From positions 92,159 to 156,158 of the forward strand of contig JAFODP010000015.1 of NCBI GenBank assembly GCA_017380635.1: a DNA stretch of 64,000 nucleotides, given 5' to 3'. Position numbers and translations under genes: made by a program. The notes beneath the pieces were generated by a model, which did no database searches, was not told the DNA's origin, and saw only the letters and a list, made by a program, of their open reading frames with translations. The stretch comes from Bacteroidales bacterium. Its GTDB lineage: Bacteria > Bacteroidota > Bacteroidia > Bacteroidales > UBA1402. Within the stretch, counting starts at the first letter, position 1. Every line of letters starts with the position of its first letter. This document shows, one piece after another, positions 35,308 through 45,174 of the stretch.

Positions 35308-38300
35308 TTAGAAATTAATGGTGATACCGGCCGCGATACGTTTGCTCGGAGGCGTTTGAGCCTTGTCCATGGCAATATCGGTGACATTCGAAGGTAAAGT
35401 TACTTCGGGGTCTTGTCCGGCATAGTTGGTCCAGGTGAACAAGTCGTATCCGGTAACGAATACATTGGCGCTGCTCAGACTGAGTTTCTGACAGAAATTC
35501 TTAGGCAACTGATAACTCAAGGAAATGCTTTTCAGACGCAAATAAGAACAATCTTCTACGAAACGGTCGCTACCCAAGTAGTTGAGACCATATTTCCAAA
35601 GAGCGCGAGGAATGGTGGTATCGTCGCCCGGGCTGCGCCAACGTTTCAGTACGGCCAGACTTTGGTTGTCGGTGCCGTACATGGCTTCGCTGTTCATGCG
35701 TGCCTGGTTGATGATTTTTTGTCCCAAACGATAATGCAAGAAAGTGTTCAACGACAATTGTTTGTATCGGATGTTAAAACCGCCACCACCGGTAACGATG
35801 GGGTTGGAGTTACCAATGTAAACCATGTCGCTTTCGTTGATGACACCGTCGTGATTCACGTCCTGATATTTGGCGTCGCCGGGGAAGCAAGTGTAAGAAC
35901 CGTTCTTCATGACGATGGCTTCGCCTTTGAGGTTGGTCATGACATTGCCTTTGGCATCACGCGCGTAAGTTTCTTCTGTGGTGTCATAAACGCCAAGGTA
36001 ACGATAACCGAAGAAACTACCCACAGGCGCACCCTCGATGATACGTTTGGCATACTCGCCGTTTCTCAGAGAATAAGTCGATTCCGGCAGGTTGCTCGGC
36101 AATTTTTCGATACGGTTGATGTTGCGGGCAATGTTGTAGTTGAGAGCAACCTTCCAATCTTTGTCTTGCAACAAAGTGTAATCCACGCGGAATTCCCAAC
36201 CGGTGTTGCTCATTTCACCAGAGTTGTAATATTTGATGGTATTGCCTTTGTAATCGTAACCCGTGGTGGTAGGAACAGCGATGCTCTTCTGCAACAGATC
36301 GCTCACATATTTGTAATAGATATCGAAAGTGGTGGTCAGACGATCTTCGAAGAATCCGGCATCGAAACCGGCGTCGTATTCGCGGGCGGTCTGCCACTTA
36401 AGGTTGTTCAGCTGAACGGATACCGGCACGATGGCAGCATTGTCCATGTAGCCGTCGCCCAAGGCAGAGTAAGTACCCATGTAAGGAGCGGTGCCCGAAG
36501 GAGCGCTACCACTTTCACCATAGCTGGCGCGGAGTTTCAGGTTGCTCAGCCAATCCCAGTTTTGCAAGAACCATTCTTCCTTCATGTGCCAAGCCAAACC
36601 CACGGAGGGGAAGATACCCCAACGGTTGCGGCGACCCAATGAAGATTTTCCTTCAAAGTTGACCGTACCCGAAATGATGTACTTATTGAGCAAAGTATAG
36701 TTCAAACCACCGATACCGCTCACCGAGCGCACCTGAGAATCGCCCGAACCGCGGTTCACCAAAGCTCCGTTGGTAGATGGGTCAGACGCATGCTGTGATG
36801 ATACGCCGTAAATGGTGCTCATGTAGTTGCTGCTCTGGCTGTCGCTGGTACGCCAAAGACCCGTCACCACCAAGTTGTGCTTGTTTTCCCAGTTCTTGCG
36901 GTAGATCAACTTGTTTTCGGTCTGAAGGGCCAAGTTGTCGTTGTACGAATCGGTACTCTGGTTGGCATAGATGTTGTCCATGCTCACGCCCGTGGCGCTT
37001 TGCGGCAAGAAAGCACGGTTCTTGATGGTCTTGAACTTCATGGAGATATAAGCCGTGTAAGTGAAGCCGGGCAAAATATCGTAGTTCAAGCGGAAATTCA
37101 TTTTTTCTTCCTGTTGCTTGCTATTGTTGTAGCTGTCCTTGGCCATGGCAATAGGATGGAAATTCTTTCCGTTGAAAGCGCCTTGGAATTCTTCCGCATT
37201 CTGACGATTGAAATAACGGTCGGTGGGTTCCAAGGTGGCATCGTCTATCCAGTAGGGACTCTTGTTGGGCATCTTCAACATGGCTTCAGAACGCACGTTT
37301 TCGGTCCAAGGAGCTTTCTTGTTGGTTTCGGCAAAGCTGAAGTCGGCATCCACGCGCAACTTGTCGCTGAAACGATAAGCAATGTTGAAAGACGTCGAAA
37401 GACGATTCATGTTCGTGCCGATGGTGGTGCCATCTTCGTCGGCCAAAGAAAGGCTGAAACGATAAGTAGCCTTTTCACCACCACCGCTCATAGAGAAGTT
37501 GTTGTCGAAGGTGTAAGCGCTTTGTATTACTTGCGACAACCAATCGGTAGAGGTGTTGTATTCGTTGAAGTAACGCCAGTCTTTGTTGAAGTTGATTTCG
37601 GGCGTGTCGTAGAGCAGGTCGAGCAAGTCAGAGCTGTTGGCTACACCCTTGGCATTGGCCGTGTTCCAGATAGCATCCTGGATGAAAGCTACGTATTCCT
37701 TGCCATTCAACATAGGAATAGATTCGGGTTCGTGTTTGGCTGTAAACTTAGACGAAACAGTGAAACGAGGCTTGCCCTTGCTACCGGTCTTGGTGGTAAT
37801 CAAAAGTACACCATTAGCGCCGGCTGTACCATAAATAGCGGTAGAAGCAGCATCTTTCAATACTTCGATGCTTTCAATATCGTAGGGCGAGAGGTTCAAC
37901 ATGGCGGCATAGTCGTCGTTGTTGGCCGTCGAGAAGTCGAAACTATCGTCGATATCGGTAGAATAGGGCACGCCGTTAATCACAATCAGCGGATCGGCAC
38001 TGGTATTCAACGTGGCGGTACCACGAATACGGATAGAACTGCGGGCACCTGGGTCGCCACCCGTCAAAATGTCCACACCGGCCAAACGACCTTGCAAGGC
38101 TTCTTCCACCGAAGTTACCGGGGTAAATGCCACGATGTCGTTCATTTGGATACGTTCGGTGGCAGCCGTTTGTTCGCGCATGGTGATACCCATTTCGCTC
38201 TTGTATTCTCTTCGGGCCGAAACCACCACATCGCTAAGCGCTTGAGCATCTTCGCTCATCACCACTTCCAAGCTGGTCTGTCCGGTGTAAGGAATGCTCT

Positions 38301-38565
38301 GGGTTTTCATACCGATATAAGAGAAAACCAGGGTCAGCTGGCCTTTACCTTCGGGAATGCGGAGGCTGAATTCACCGTTATAATTCGTTACCGTACCTTC
38401 AATCATACGGTTCTGACTATTGTTGACAGAGATATTTACGCCGATGGCAATAGATTTTTTACCTTCGAACATTTCATACACATGGCCTGTCAGAATAGTT
38501 TGTGCAGAGATTGACATACTGATGCCGAGCACTGCAAGAAGCAACATTATCTTTTTCATAAGCAT
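35308..38565 (-). CDS. SusC/RagA TonB-dependent transporter
   Basis: A 1085-residue outer-membrane transporter. Signal peptide (about 1-22), carboxypeptidase-regulatory-like domain (about 25-110), then the plug with VTSVEEALQGRLAGVDILTGGDPGARSSIRIRGTATL, IVINGVPY and IEVLKDAASTAIYGTAGANGVLLITTKTG, which are textbook SusC motifs. The barrel ends KRIAAGITINF. Its start overlaps the preceding FAS1 gene's stop (TGATG), so the two are coupled; Met3 is an alternative start. Expected cargo is galacturonide oligosaccharides, from context. Confidence 0.96.
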   Translation of the reverse strand: MLMKKIMLLLAVLGISMSISAQTILTGHVYEMFEGKKSIAIGVNISVNNSQNRMIEGTVTNYNGEFSLRIPEGKGQLTLVFSYIGMKTQSIPYTGQTSLEVVMSEDAQALSDVVVSARREYKSEMGITMREQTAATERIQMNDIVAFTPVTSVEEALQGRLAGVDILTGGDPGARSSIRIRGTATLNTSADPLIVINGVPYSTDIDDSFDFSTANNDDYAAMLNLSPYDIESIEVLKDAASTAIYGTAGANGVLLITTKTGSKGKPRFTVSSKFTAKHEPESIPMLNGKEYVAFIQDAIWNTANAKGVANSSDLLDLLYDTPEINFNKDWRYFNEYNTSTDWLSQVIQSAYTFDNNFSMSGGGEKATYRFSLSLADEDGTTIGTNMNRLSTSFNIAYRFSDKLRVDADFSFAETNKKAPWTENVRSEAMLKMPNKSPYWIDDATLEPTDRYFNRQNAEEFQGAFNGKNFHPIAMAKDSYNNSKQQEEKMNFRLNYDILPGFTYTAYISMKFKTIKNRAFLPQSATGVSMDNIYANQSTDSYNDNLALQTENKLIYRKNWENKHNLVVTGLWRTSDSQSSNYMSTIYGVSSQHASDPSTNGALVNRGSGDSQVRSVSGIGGLNYTLLNKYIISGTVNFEGKSSLGRRNRWGIFPSVGLAWHMKEEWFLQNWDWLSNLKLRASYGESGSAPSGTAPYMGTYSALGDGYMDNAAIVPVSVQLNNLKWQTAREYDAGFDAGFFEDRLTTTFDIYYKYVSDLLQKSIAVPTTTGYDYKGNTIKYYNSGEMSNTGWEFRVDYTLLQDKDWKVALNYNIARNINRIEKLPSNLPESTYSLRNGEYAKRIIEGAPVGSFFGYRYLGVYDTTEETYARDAKGNVMTNLKGEAIVMKNGSYTCFPGDAKYQDVNHDGVINESDMVYIGNSNPIVTGGGGFNIRYKQLSLNTFLHYRLGQKIINQARMNSEAMYGTDNQSLAVLKRWRSPGDDTTIPRALWKYGLNYLGSDRFVEDCSYLRLKSISLSYQLPKNFCQKLSLSSANVFVTGYDLFTWTNYAGQDPEVTLPSNVTDIAMDKAQTPPSKRIAAGITINF

Positions 38566-40955
38566 CAGAACATTTCGTTAATAAATTGAACACAGCCATC
38601 TTCGAAAACGAAGGGGAAATAATGATAATCTCCGCAGAAATCTATTTCCTTGGCATTGTCTTCCAATAATTTGACACAAAGTTTATCGCCCTTGTCGGTG
38701 ATCACCAATTTCACGGCGTCGTAGCTGACCTTGCTGGTGACAGGATCCACAATTTCTACCGAGTTCAAGGTGGTCATGCCCTTCGAAGTATCTTCCTTCC
38801 ATCCCAAGTAAGGATAATTGCTGACACCGGCACTCGACATGGGTACAAAATACTGCTTCATGTACATCTGCATGATAGAGTCGTTGTTGACGCTGCAATG
38901 CGCGAAAACATCATCACCTTCTACGTAAGAAGCTTTGTCGAAATATAGTCCGGGAATACTATCCTTGATAGCAGCGAAAACGGCTTCGTTGGTGGGCACC
39001 AGCATCATCTGCAATTCGCCTTCCTGTACAAAATTGAAAGAAGCTTCGTTGTACATGCCGGCCATTTCCAGAAGATTGACAAATCCGTAATACGGCAACT
39101 CAGCATTGACGATGTTGTTTTTCATCATGCCCTGGAACGATTTGTAAGTGGTCTTTCCTGCCGTACTGGGCATAAGGTCGCCCTCGTAAGCATAAGCTTT
39201 ACCATTGCTCCAGTTGCCGTCTTCGGTGTACGATTTCAGCTCGTGGAAAGGAGCGAAAATTTCTTCTTCGGTTTTGGCCGTGGGATAGATCAATTGGTTG
39301 AAGCTATAGCTGTTACAAATCTTGCCGTCCTTAAAGTATATATAAAAGGTGTAGTCGGGCGAGAAAGTTCTGAAAACCTGCGTGCCGCTTGCCAGGCTGT
39401 CCAATTCGTTGGCGCTGCCTGTGCAGTTGGCCAAGTCGATAAAGTGCGCATACGAATTTTCGCTCTTCACGCCGGCGCTCACTTCTTTGCCATCGATGGC
39501 GATATAGGTTCTTCCCGATTGGCTCTTTTGCTGGTAACCGGCAGCCTTGAACTGATCGTCGTTGGGCATCAAGGCAATGAAGTTCATGTCGGTACCGTAG
39601 AGCATGCTTTCCATGTCGCCCAGGCCGGCCAACATTTCCAGGAAGAATCCGTAGTGCTTGTACTGATAAGCCGGACCGGTCACGGCAGCAAACATGGCAG
39701 GAACCGCCAAATCTTCGCAACCATAAAGCAAACCATTCTGGCAGAGAATACGATATTTTTCAGGCACTCTGTCCAAATCCAGGCTGATGGGCGATCCATA
39801 ACTGTTGATGACGTCGCCGCGGCGAATTTCTTCGGGGAAGGCAATGTTGCCATCGTAGTTCTTTCCGTCTTCGCTCTTTCCTTTGTAAACGCAGTTGAAC
39901 AGCAATTTCTTGATAGATTCTCCACTTACATTCGACAAAGAAGCATAACCGCCCTTGGCCCAATAATTGTTGAAGAACTTGTTGAGTGCATCATTGGTAG
40001 GCGCAAAAATGGTATAACCTACCGACGAAAGAGTGGTGAGTTGTGAATAATCGGTGCTGGGCCATTCGCAAGCAATTTGAGGCATGGGGTCGAGGAACAG
40101 ATGTTCGTACAGACGCTCGCCATTGCCATATTCCAACGAAAGCGTGGGATTGTAAGCGAAATATTCGTACTTCTTGTACAAATCGAGGAACATGGTGAAG
40201 TTGCTGTCTCTTTTCAGCTCGCTGTAAATGGTGTTCACCGGCTCGAGCACGCGGTCTATTTCGTGTACGTAACCATTGCTGGTAATCTGGTTGCCCTTGG
40301 TTACGGCAGCACCGGCCACATTATAACCAATACCCGTGGGATTCCATTCCGTGTTGGGGAAGAAGTAACGATAATTTTCTTCCGCATCGATTTGCTTGGT
40401 GTTGAAGTAATTCTGCGAGAAAACCGGCAAGAAACGTTCGTGATGATAAATGGTGACGTCTTGCTGAATGGTCTGATAATATTCCTTGGTGTTGGCATCC
40501 TTGCTTTTGGTACGATGCTTGTAGTACATGCCGGCATTGACGCGTTTTTCTTCGTCAGAGACGTCGTCGCCTTCTTGTGGACGGAAATTGTTCAATTTAT
40601 CGGCGCTGTAAGCATAATACATCAGGTGAAAACCGATAAGTTTGTCCAATTCGACCGAATCCATTTCTTCGATGCTGTTCAGCCCTTTTGCCTGCAGATA
40701 CTGGGCGAAGGCTTCGTCGTTGGGAGCCATGACGGTAAGAATGCTCTTTCCATCCACCATGTCGCGGAAACCTGCCAGCTCGATACCTTTCAAGAAGGTT
40801 GAGTAATGTCCGTCTTTCTCCAAGACTTCGTAGCAATTGCCTTTGATCCAATCGGGACGTTCGTAGTATTCCGCCATATAGTCGCGGCAACTACTCAGCC
40901 CCAATAGTGTCAGGCAAATGAGCCACAAGACATTTTTAGAACATAATTGTTTCAT
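38565..40955 (-). CDS. Large FAS1-domain lipoprotein (first in the operon)
   Basis: A 796-residue lipoprotein with lipobox LSSC (Cys23). At least three FAS1 repeats are recognisable: ILTVMAPNDEAFAQYLQAKG with LIGFHLMYYAYS (about 60-150), GYTIFAPTNDALNKFFNNYWAKGG (about 310-335), and LQMMLVPTNEAVFAAIKDSIPG (about 650-675). A fourth degenerate copy contains FIALMPNDDQFKAAGY. FAS1 proteins mediate adhesion in many organisms; here placement between the PL1 lyase and SusC suggests a surface pectin-binding scaffold. Co-transcribed with its neighbours. Confidence 0.8.
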   Translation of the reverse strand: MKQLCSKNVLWLICLTLLGLSSCRDYMAEYYERPDWIKGNCYEVLEKDGHYSTFLKGIELAGFRDMVDGKSILTVMAPNDEAFAQYLQAKGLNSIEEMDSVELDKLIGFHLMYYAYSADKLNNFRPQEGDDVSDEEKRVNAGMYYKHRTKSKDANTKEYYQTIQQDVTIYHHERFLPVFSQNYFNTKQIDAEENYRYFFPNTEWNPTGIGYNVAGAAVTKGNQITSNGYVHEIDRVLEPVNTIYSELKRDSNFTMFLDLYKKYEYFAYNPTLSLEYGNGERLYEHLFLDPMPQIACEWPSTDYSQLTTLSSVGYTIFAPTNDALNKFFNNYWAKGGYASLSNVSGESIKKLLFNCVYKGKSEDGKNYDGNIAFPEEIRRGDVINSYGSPISLDLDRVPEKYRILCQNGLLYGCEDLAVPAMFAAVTGPAYQYKHYGFFLEMLAGLGDMESMLYGTDMNFIALMPNDDQFKAAGYQQKSQSGRTYIAIDGKEVSAGVKSENSYAHFIDLANCTGSANELDSLASGTQVFRTFSPDYTFYIYFKDGKICNSYSFNQLIYPTAKTEEEIFAPFHELKSYTEDGNWSNGKAYAYEGDLMPSTAGKTTYKSFQGMMKNNIVNAELPYYGFVNLLEMAGMYNEASFNFVQEGELQMMLVPTNEAVFAAIKDSIPGLYFDKASYVEGDDVFAHCSVNNDSIMQMYMKQYFVPMSSAGVSNYPYLGWKEDTSKGMTTLNSVEIVDPVTSKVSYDAVKLVITDKGDKLCVKLLEDNAKEIDFCGDYHYFPFVFEDGCVQFINEMF

Positions 40956-40961
40956 AGGTAG

Positions 40962-42635
40962 TTATTTAATAATTGTTTTCTTGTTTCTTCCGATGTAAAT
41001 GCCGCTTTGTTGAGGCTCGTCAGTGGGACGTCCCTGCAAATCGAACCAAACTTGCTGTTGCTGAGATGCTTCGCTCTGAACGCTAGGCAGGTTTGTAACA
41101 AAATCGTTGGCATCGCCTCCGGCAATATAGTCGAAGTCGCTCAATTCGGCCTTGACAATGTGTTCTACCAAGGAATTGATGTAAACTTCTAGATAGGTGT
41201 AACCGCTTTCGTGCTTGTTGTTGCGGTCGAGCGGATATTTAGGGTTCAGGCCATGAGCTTCTTCCCACTCGTCGGGCATGCCGTCTTGGTCGGTGTCCTT
41301 GGGCTTTTCACCGCCTTCCAAACTGGGCCAAGCGCTCCAGTCGGCGGGAGCTCCGCTGGGTTTCAAGTCGTTCTGAGAATCGATGATGCCGCCCACCTTG
41401 CTGACATTGCCTTTGAAAGTGGCTTTGCCTTCGCGGGTTTCCTTGACGATGCGTTCATCGATAATGTCGCGGTCGAGCGAGCATCCGGCCGTTGCCAAAA
41501 CCTTTTCGAAAGCATTCTGGGCCGAGTGTGTGGTGACCAATCCGGCATCCAAGGGCTGGCTGCGGCGCATAGCTTTTTTCTCGGCAGCAGTGATGCTGGC
41601 AGAAATGCTGTTGTAGATGCCGTAGTTCCAGTTGTCTTGGCTGCATGCGCGTTCGTAGGCGTCGGTGGGCGTGGCGTAAATGTCGCTGCGCGAAGAACAC
41701 CAGTTGCCGCTGATAAAATATTCACCCCATTTCGGGCGGTTCGGGTCGTAATTGTCTGCCTTCGGGTCGTTGGGACTGATGCCCATGATCATGCTGCGAC
41801 GCGTGCTTCCCGTCTTGGTCGATGGCCCCGGCTTGTAGTAACAATTGATGATATTGGCATTCATGCCTTCGGCACCATAAGCACCCACCACGGCTCCATA
41901 ATTATAGATGACATTGTTGCGCAAATCCACGTTGTCCACTTCGGGCACCTGGTAATCGTGGCCCAAGCGAGGCGAGCGGCTGCTGTGATGTGCCAAGAGG
42001 TTGTGATGGAACGAAGCCGAAGGTCCGCCCCAGATACCGCCGTAGCCGTGTCCACCTTTTTGGTGGTTGCTATATCTTAAACTTTCGCTGATGATACACC
42101 ATTGCATGGTGAAATTTTTATCGCCGTAGAAGGAAACGCATTCGTCGATGCTCCACGAACAAGAGCAATGGTCCACAATGACATTCTTGATGGCGCGTCC
42201 ACCCAAGGCGTCGTCTTCCACTTCCAAATGAAGGTCGCCCATTCTGACGCGGATGAATCGCATGATGACGTTGCTGCAGTTGATACGAACCGGATAACCG
42301 GCAATGCAAATACCTTCGCCCGGCGCAGTTTGTCCGGCAATGGTGACATTACCTTGGTCGATGTTCAAATAATCGTCGAGGAAAATAGTGCCGGCTACGT
42401 CGAACACGATGGTGCGGGCGCCGCTTTTGTTCAGACAATAACGCAGCGATCCGTAAGGAGGATTGTCTTTATCGTCTTCCAAATTGGTGACATGATAGAC
42501 GGCTCCGCCGCGTCCGCCACTGGTATAGCGACCGTGGCCCTCGGCTCCGGGAAAAGCGGGCAATGTTTGCGCGAAGCTTGGAAAAACTAAGCTTGTCAGC
42601 CACAACAATGCGATGGCAATAGATGTTTTCTTCAT
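40962..42635 (-). CDS. Pectate lyase, polysaccharide lyase family 1
   Basis: A 557-residue secreted enzyme that cleaves de-esterified polygalacturonan by beta-elimination with Ca2+. Signal peptide about 1-22. The parallel beta-helix begins LPAFPGAEGHGRYTSGGRGG, followed by RFIRVRMGDLHLEVEDDALGG (Ca-binding Asp/Glu set), VIVDHCSCSWSIDECVSFYG (the WSxDE-type PL1 motif) and HHNLLAHHSSRSPRLG with the catalytic Arg region. A KDTDQDGMPDEWEEAHGLNP Ca-binding thrombospondin-like repeat follows at about 440-460. The end (VWFDLQGRPTDEPQQSGIYIGRNKKTIIK) looks like a type IX sorting tail. First gene of the long minus-strand operon. Confidence 0.92.
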   Translation of the reverse strand: MKKTSIAIALLWLTSLVFPSFAQTLPAFPGAEGHGRYTSGGRGGAVYHVTNLEDDKDNPPYGSLRYCLNKSGARTIVFDVAGTIFLDDYLNIDQGNVTIAGQTAPGEGICIAGYPVRINCSNVIMRFIRVRMGDLHLEVEDDALGGRAIKNVIVDHCSCSWSIDECVSFYGDKNFTMQWCIISESLRYSNHQKGGHGYGGIWGGPSASFHHNLLAHHSSRSPRLGHDYQVPEVDNVDLRNNVIYNYGAVVGAYGAEGMNANIINCYYKPGPSTKTGSTRRSMIMGISPNDPKADNYDPNRPKWGEYFISGNWCSSRSDIYATPTDAYERACSQDNWNYGIYNSISASITAAEKKAMRRSQPLDAGLVTTHSAQNAFEKVLATAGCSLDRDIIDERIVKETREGKATFKGNVSKVGGIIDSQNDLKPSGAPADWSAWPSLEGGEKPKDTDQDGMPDEWEEAHGLNPKYPLDRNNKHESGYTYLEVYINSLVEHIVKAELSDFDYIAGGDANDFVTNLPSVQSEASQQQQVWFDLQGRPTDEPQQSGIYIGRNKKTIIK

Positions 42636-42664
42636 AAGGAAATAAAAGTGAAAATTTTCGTAAG

Positions 42665-42789
42665 CAAAAGTAGCAAAGCATACCTACAATAGGGTGTAGC
42701 ATTATTCTCAATAGGTGGATATTTTGTCAAATAATCGGCCTAAAGCGATAAAATATCCACCGATTATTATTTCGCGCGCGATACATTTG
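42665..42789. promoter_or_regulatory. Divergent pectin promoter region with 12-bp inverted repeat
   Basis: GGTGGATATTTT (42714-42725) and AAAATATCCACC (42750-42761) are perfect inverses, with two more pairs inside. On the minus strand TACTTTTG (42665-42672) faces the lyase operon; on the plus strand TACATTTG (42782-42789) faces the beta-helix gene. Neither -7 box has TTTG at the -33 distance. The right arm ends 20 bases before the plus-strand -7, where an activator would sit. Confidence 0.65.
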
Positions 42790-42836
42790 CAGCGATTCAA
42801 ACGAATTCCTTTTTTAAATTTTAATTTATAAGCTTT

Positions 42837-45044
42837 ATGAAAAAAATTACTCTTTTCCTCTGTTCTTTGATGCTCGCTTTCGTAGCATCTGCGAACGTGA
42901 TCGTAGTAGATAGTGTACAGCATTACCCCACAAAGTATGCTGCCGCTATGGACGGTGATACCCTGTTGCTTTACAGCGGTACTTATGCCAACCAAAACTT
43001 CCCCGTGGCCAAATGTCTCACCATTATGGCTCCTGATACCTGCGAAGTATTTTTGACAGGTGAAATTAAAGGTCAAGACGGTACCGATTACACTGGTTCT
43101 GGTTTGATTTTCGAAAATGTGACCATCGGTGATGGTGCTTCTTATTTGTTCAACTTTGGTTACAGTGGTACTCACGGTGTGGTAAAAACCATTACTTTGA
43201 AGAACTGTGTACTCCAAAATGTTAACCGTTGTTCTTTCTACATTAATAGCGCAGGCATTACAGTAGACGATATCACTTTCGAAGGCTCTACTTTGAGAAG
43301 TTTGAACTCAGGTAACTGGAACTTCTCTTGGTCTACCGCTACATTCAACAAAATGACCTTCAACGAATGTACTTTCTATAGTAACAATCCGATGGAATCA
43401 ATTCTGTTGCCTCGTACCACCAGCGAAGGAAGTTTGAAGTTTACCTTCACCAAGAATACCTGGTTCACTGGTTGTCGTGATGCTAATCGTTATATCCTGC
43501 AAGCTGGCGGTAGCTACACTGGCGAAGAAAACACCCTTATCATCAAGGATAACGTTATCATTGCTCCCGAAGGTACCAATGCTGGTAAATTGTTCTCTAT
43601 CTCCGCAGGTTGGTGGGAAGGCGAAATCAGCCACAACTTGATCCACGGTTGGGTATTGCCCGAATTGGGTGAAGATTTCGGTGTATTGGAAGTTTCTGAC
43701 AACTATACTTTGGAAGACCTCGGTTACACTTCTACCGCTGCTATCTTTGCTGATGCTGCCAATGGCGATTTCTCTATCTATGCAGGTATCAGTCCTCTCG
43801 ATGGCAAGGCTTCTGACGGTAGCTCTTTGGGTGCTTCAAAATGGTTGAAGGCTGCCGACAACCTCAAGACTTTGACCACCGGTTTGGCCGAAGGCGTTGA
43901 CGCTGCTGCAGGTACTATCTCAGGTCCTAGCGGTAATGTGGCTGCCGGTACCAATGTTACCTTGACTGCTGTTAAGAACTTCGGTTTCAAATTCGTGAAG
44001 TGGGTTGACGCTAACGGTGCTACCTTGAGCGAAGAAGCTGTTTATACTTTCGAAATGAAGGAAGATGTTACCGTTTTGGCAGTATTTGCTCCTGTAAACG
44101 TTTACAAACTTACTATTAATTGTGTTGGTGGTGGTTCTTATACTGTATCAGAAGCCGGTAAGGATGGTTTGTTCGAAGAATACGAAGAAGGTACCGAATT
44201 GATGATTACTACCGTAGTTAATAAGGTAACCGAATTTGTTATGGGTACCGAAGCTGCCGGTGAAATGTATTTCACTCCCGAATTCGCCATTGTGATGAAC
44301 AAGGATTTGAACATCACTTTGGAATTTGTTCAGAAGGATTACATCTGTGGTTGGGACAACTTCTTTGATGGTGCTACCAACAGCCGTCCTGCCGATTACT
44401 TGAGTGAAGATTATGCATTGGCCGAAGATTCATCTAACATTCCTGCTTTGGAAATGTACTACACCTACCTCCCCGGTGCTCCTCACGGTGGCTGGTGGAA
44501 CCGCGATGGTCAAGGTTTGATCTGGCTTCGTTGTAACGAAAATGGTTCTGGCGATGAGTTCGACAAAGACTCTACCATGTTTTTCAAGGATCAGGGCTAC
44601 TACTTGCAGACCGCTTTCTCTACCAAGGGCTACAAGACCGACGTTACTTTCTTTATCTCTATGAAGGGTTCATATCGTTACTATCACGAACAACTCGTAC
44701 AGTATTCATACAATGCTATGAGCTGGGAAACCGTTGACACCCTTACCGTTACCGGTGGATTCCAAGATTATGAAACCGTTCTTCCCAATACTGCCGATCA
44801 GGAAATCGTTTACGTTCGCGTATATCCCAACTTGAATGGTCCCTTCGATATGAACCGTTACTTCGATACCTATGGTTTGTATTTCGACAACATCTTCTTC
44901 GTGGCTGAAAGCAGCCTCAATGCTATCCAGGCTCCTAAGGCTGAAGGTGAAACCGTTATCTACGACATCATGGGTCGTCGTTTGATGAATGCAGAACGTC
45001 CGGGTCTTTACATTATCAATGGTCAAAAAACCTTGGTAAAGTAA
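42837..45044 (+). CDS. Secreted beta-helix protein (DUF4957-like) with repeat and sorting domains
   Basis: A 735-residue secreted protein. Signal peptide about 1-19; right-handed beta-helix (about 25-290) with repeated 'GLIFENVTIGDG' and 'KTITLKNCVLQNVNRCSFYIN' coils, similar in type to DUF4957/DUF5123 regions near pectin enzymes. Then two 'bacterial repeat' modules (about 360-500, FGFKFVKWVDANGAT...VTVLAVFAP), a jelly roll (about 505-700) homologous to that of the large pectinesterase at 16092, and a sorting-type tail (IYDIMGRRLMNAERPGLYIINGQKTLVK). No catalytic motif of PL1 or CE8 is seen, so binding or an unknown activity is possible. Codon use is as biased as in ribosomal genes. Confidence 0.7.
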   Translation: MKKITLFLCSLMLAFVASANVIVVDSVQHYPTKYAAAMDGDTLLLYSGTYANQNFPVAKCLTIMAPDTCEVFLTGEIKGQDGTDYTGSGLIFENVTIGDGASYLFNFGYSGTHGVVKTITLKNCVLQNVNRCSFYINSAGITVDDITFEGSTLRSLNSGNWNFSWSTATFNKMTFNECTFYSNNPMESILLPRTTSEGSLKFTFTKNTWFTGCRDANRYILQAGGSYTGEENTLIIKDNVIIAPEGTNAGKLFSISAGWWEGEISHNLIHGWVLPELGEDFGVLEVSDNYTLEDLGYTSTAAIFADAANGDFSIYAGISPLDGKASDGSSLGASKWLKAADNLKTLTTGLAEGVDAAAGTISGPSGNVAAGTNVTLTAVKNFGFKFVKWVDANGATLSEEAVYTFEMKEDVTVLAVFAPVNVYKLTINCVGGGSYTVSEAGKDGLFEEYEEGTELMITTVVNKVTEFVMGTEAAGEMYFTPEFAIVMNKDLNITLEFVQKDYICGWDNFFDGATNSRPADYLSEDYALAEDSSNIPALEMYYTYLPGAPHGGWWNRDGQGLIWLRCNENGSGDEFDKDSTMFFKDQGYYLQTAFSTKGYKTDVTFFISMKGSYRYYHEQLVQYSYNAMSWETVDTLTVTGGFQDYETVLPNTADQEIVYVRVYPNLNGPFDMNRYFDTYGLYFDNIFFVAESSLNAIQAPKAEGETVIYDIMGRRLMNAERPGLYIINGQKTLVK

Positions 45045-45082
45045 GAAAAGGAGTAAAATATCCATAATTAACTGAAATGAAG

Positions 45083-45113
45083 GAGGGGACGGTAAATCTG
45101 TCCCCTTTTTTTG
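45083..45113 (+). terminator. Terminator between the beta-helix gene and the CE8 gene
   Basis: GGGGAC and GTCCCC pair across a loop of about 9 bases, followed by seven T. The next gene has its own -7 box (TATCTTTG, 45149-45156). Confidence 0.75.
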
Positions 45114-45174
45114 TACGATAATCCACATCCCAAGCATGGCTTCGTATCTATCTTTGCAGAAAAATTAGAATAAT

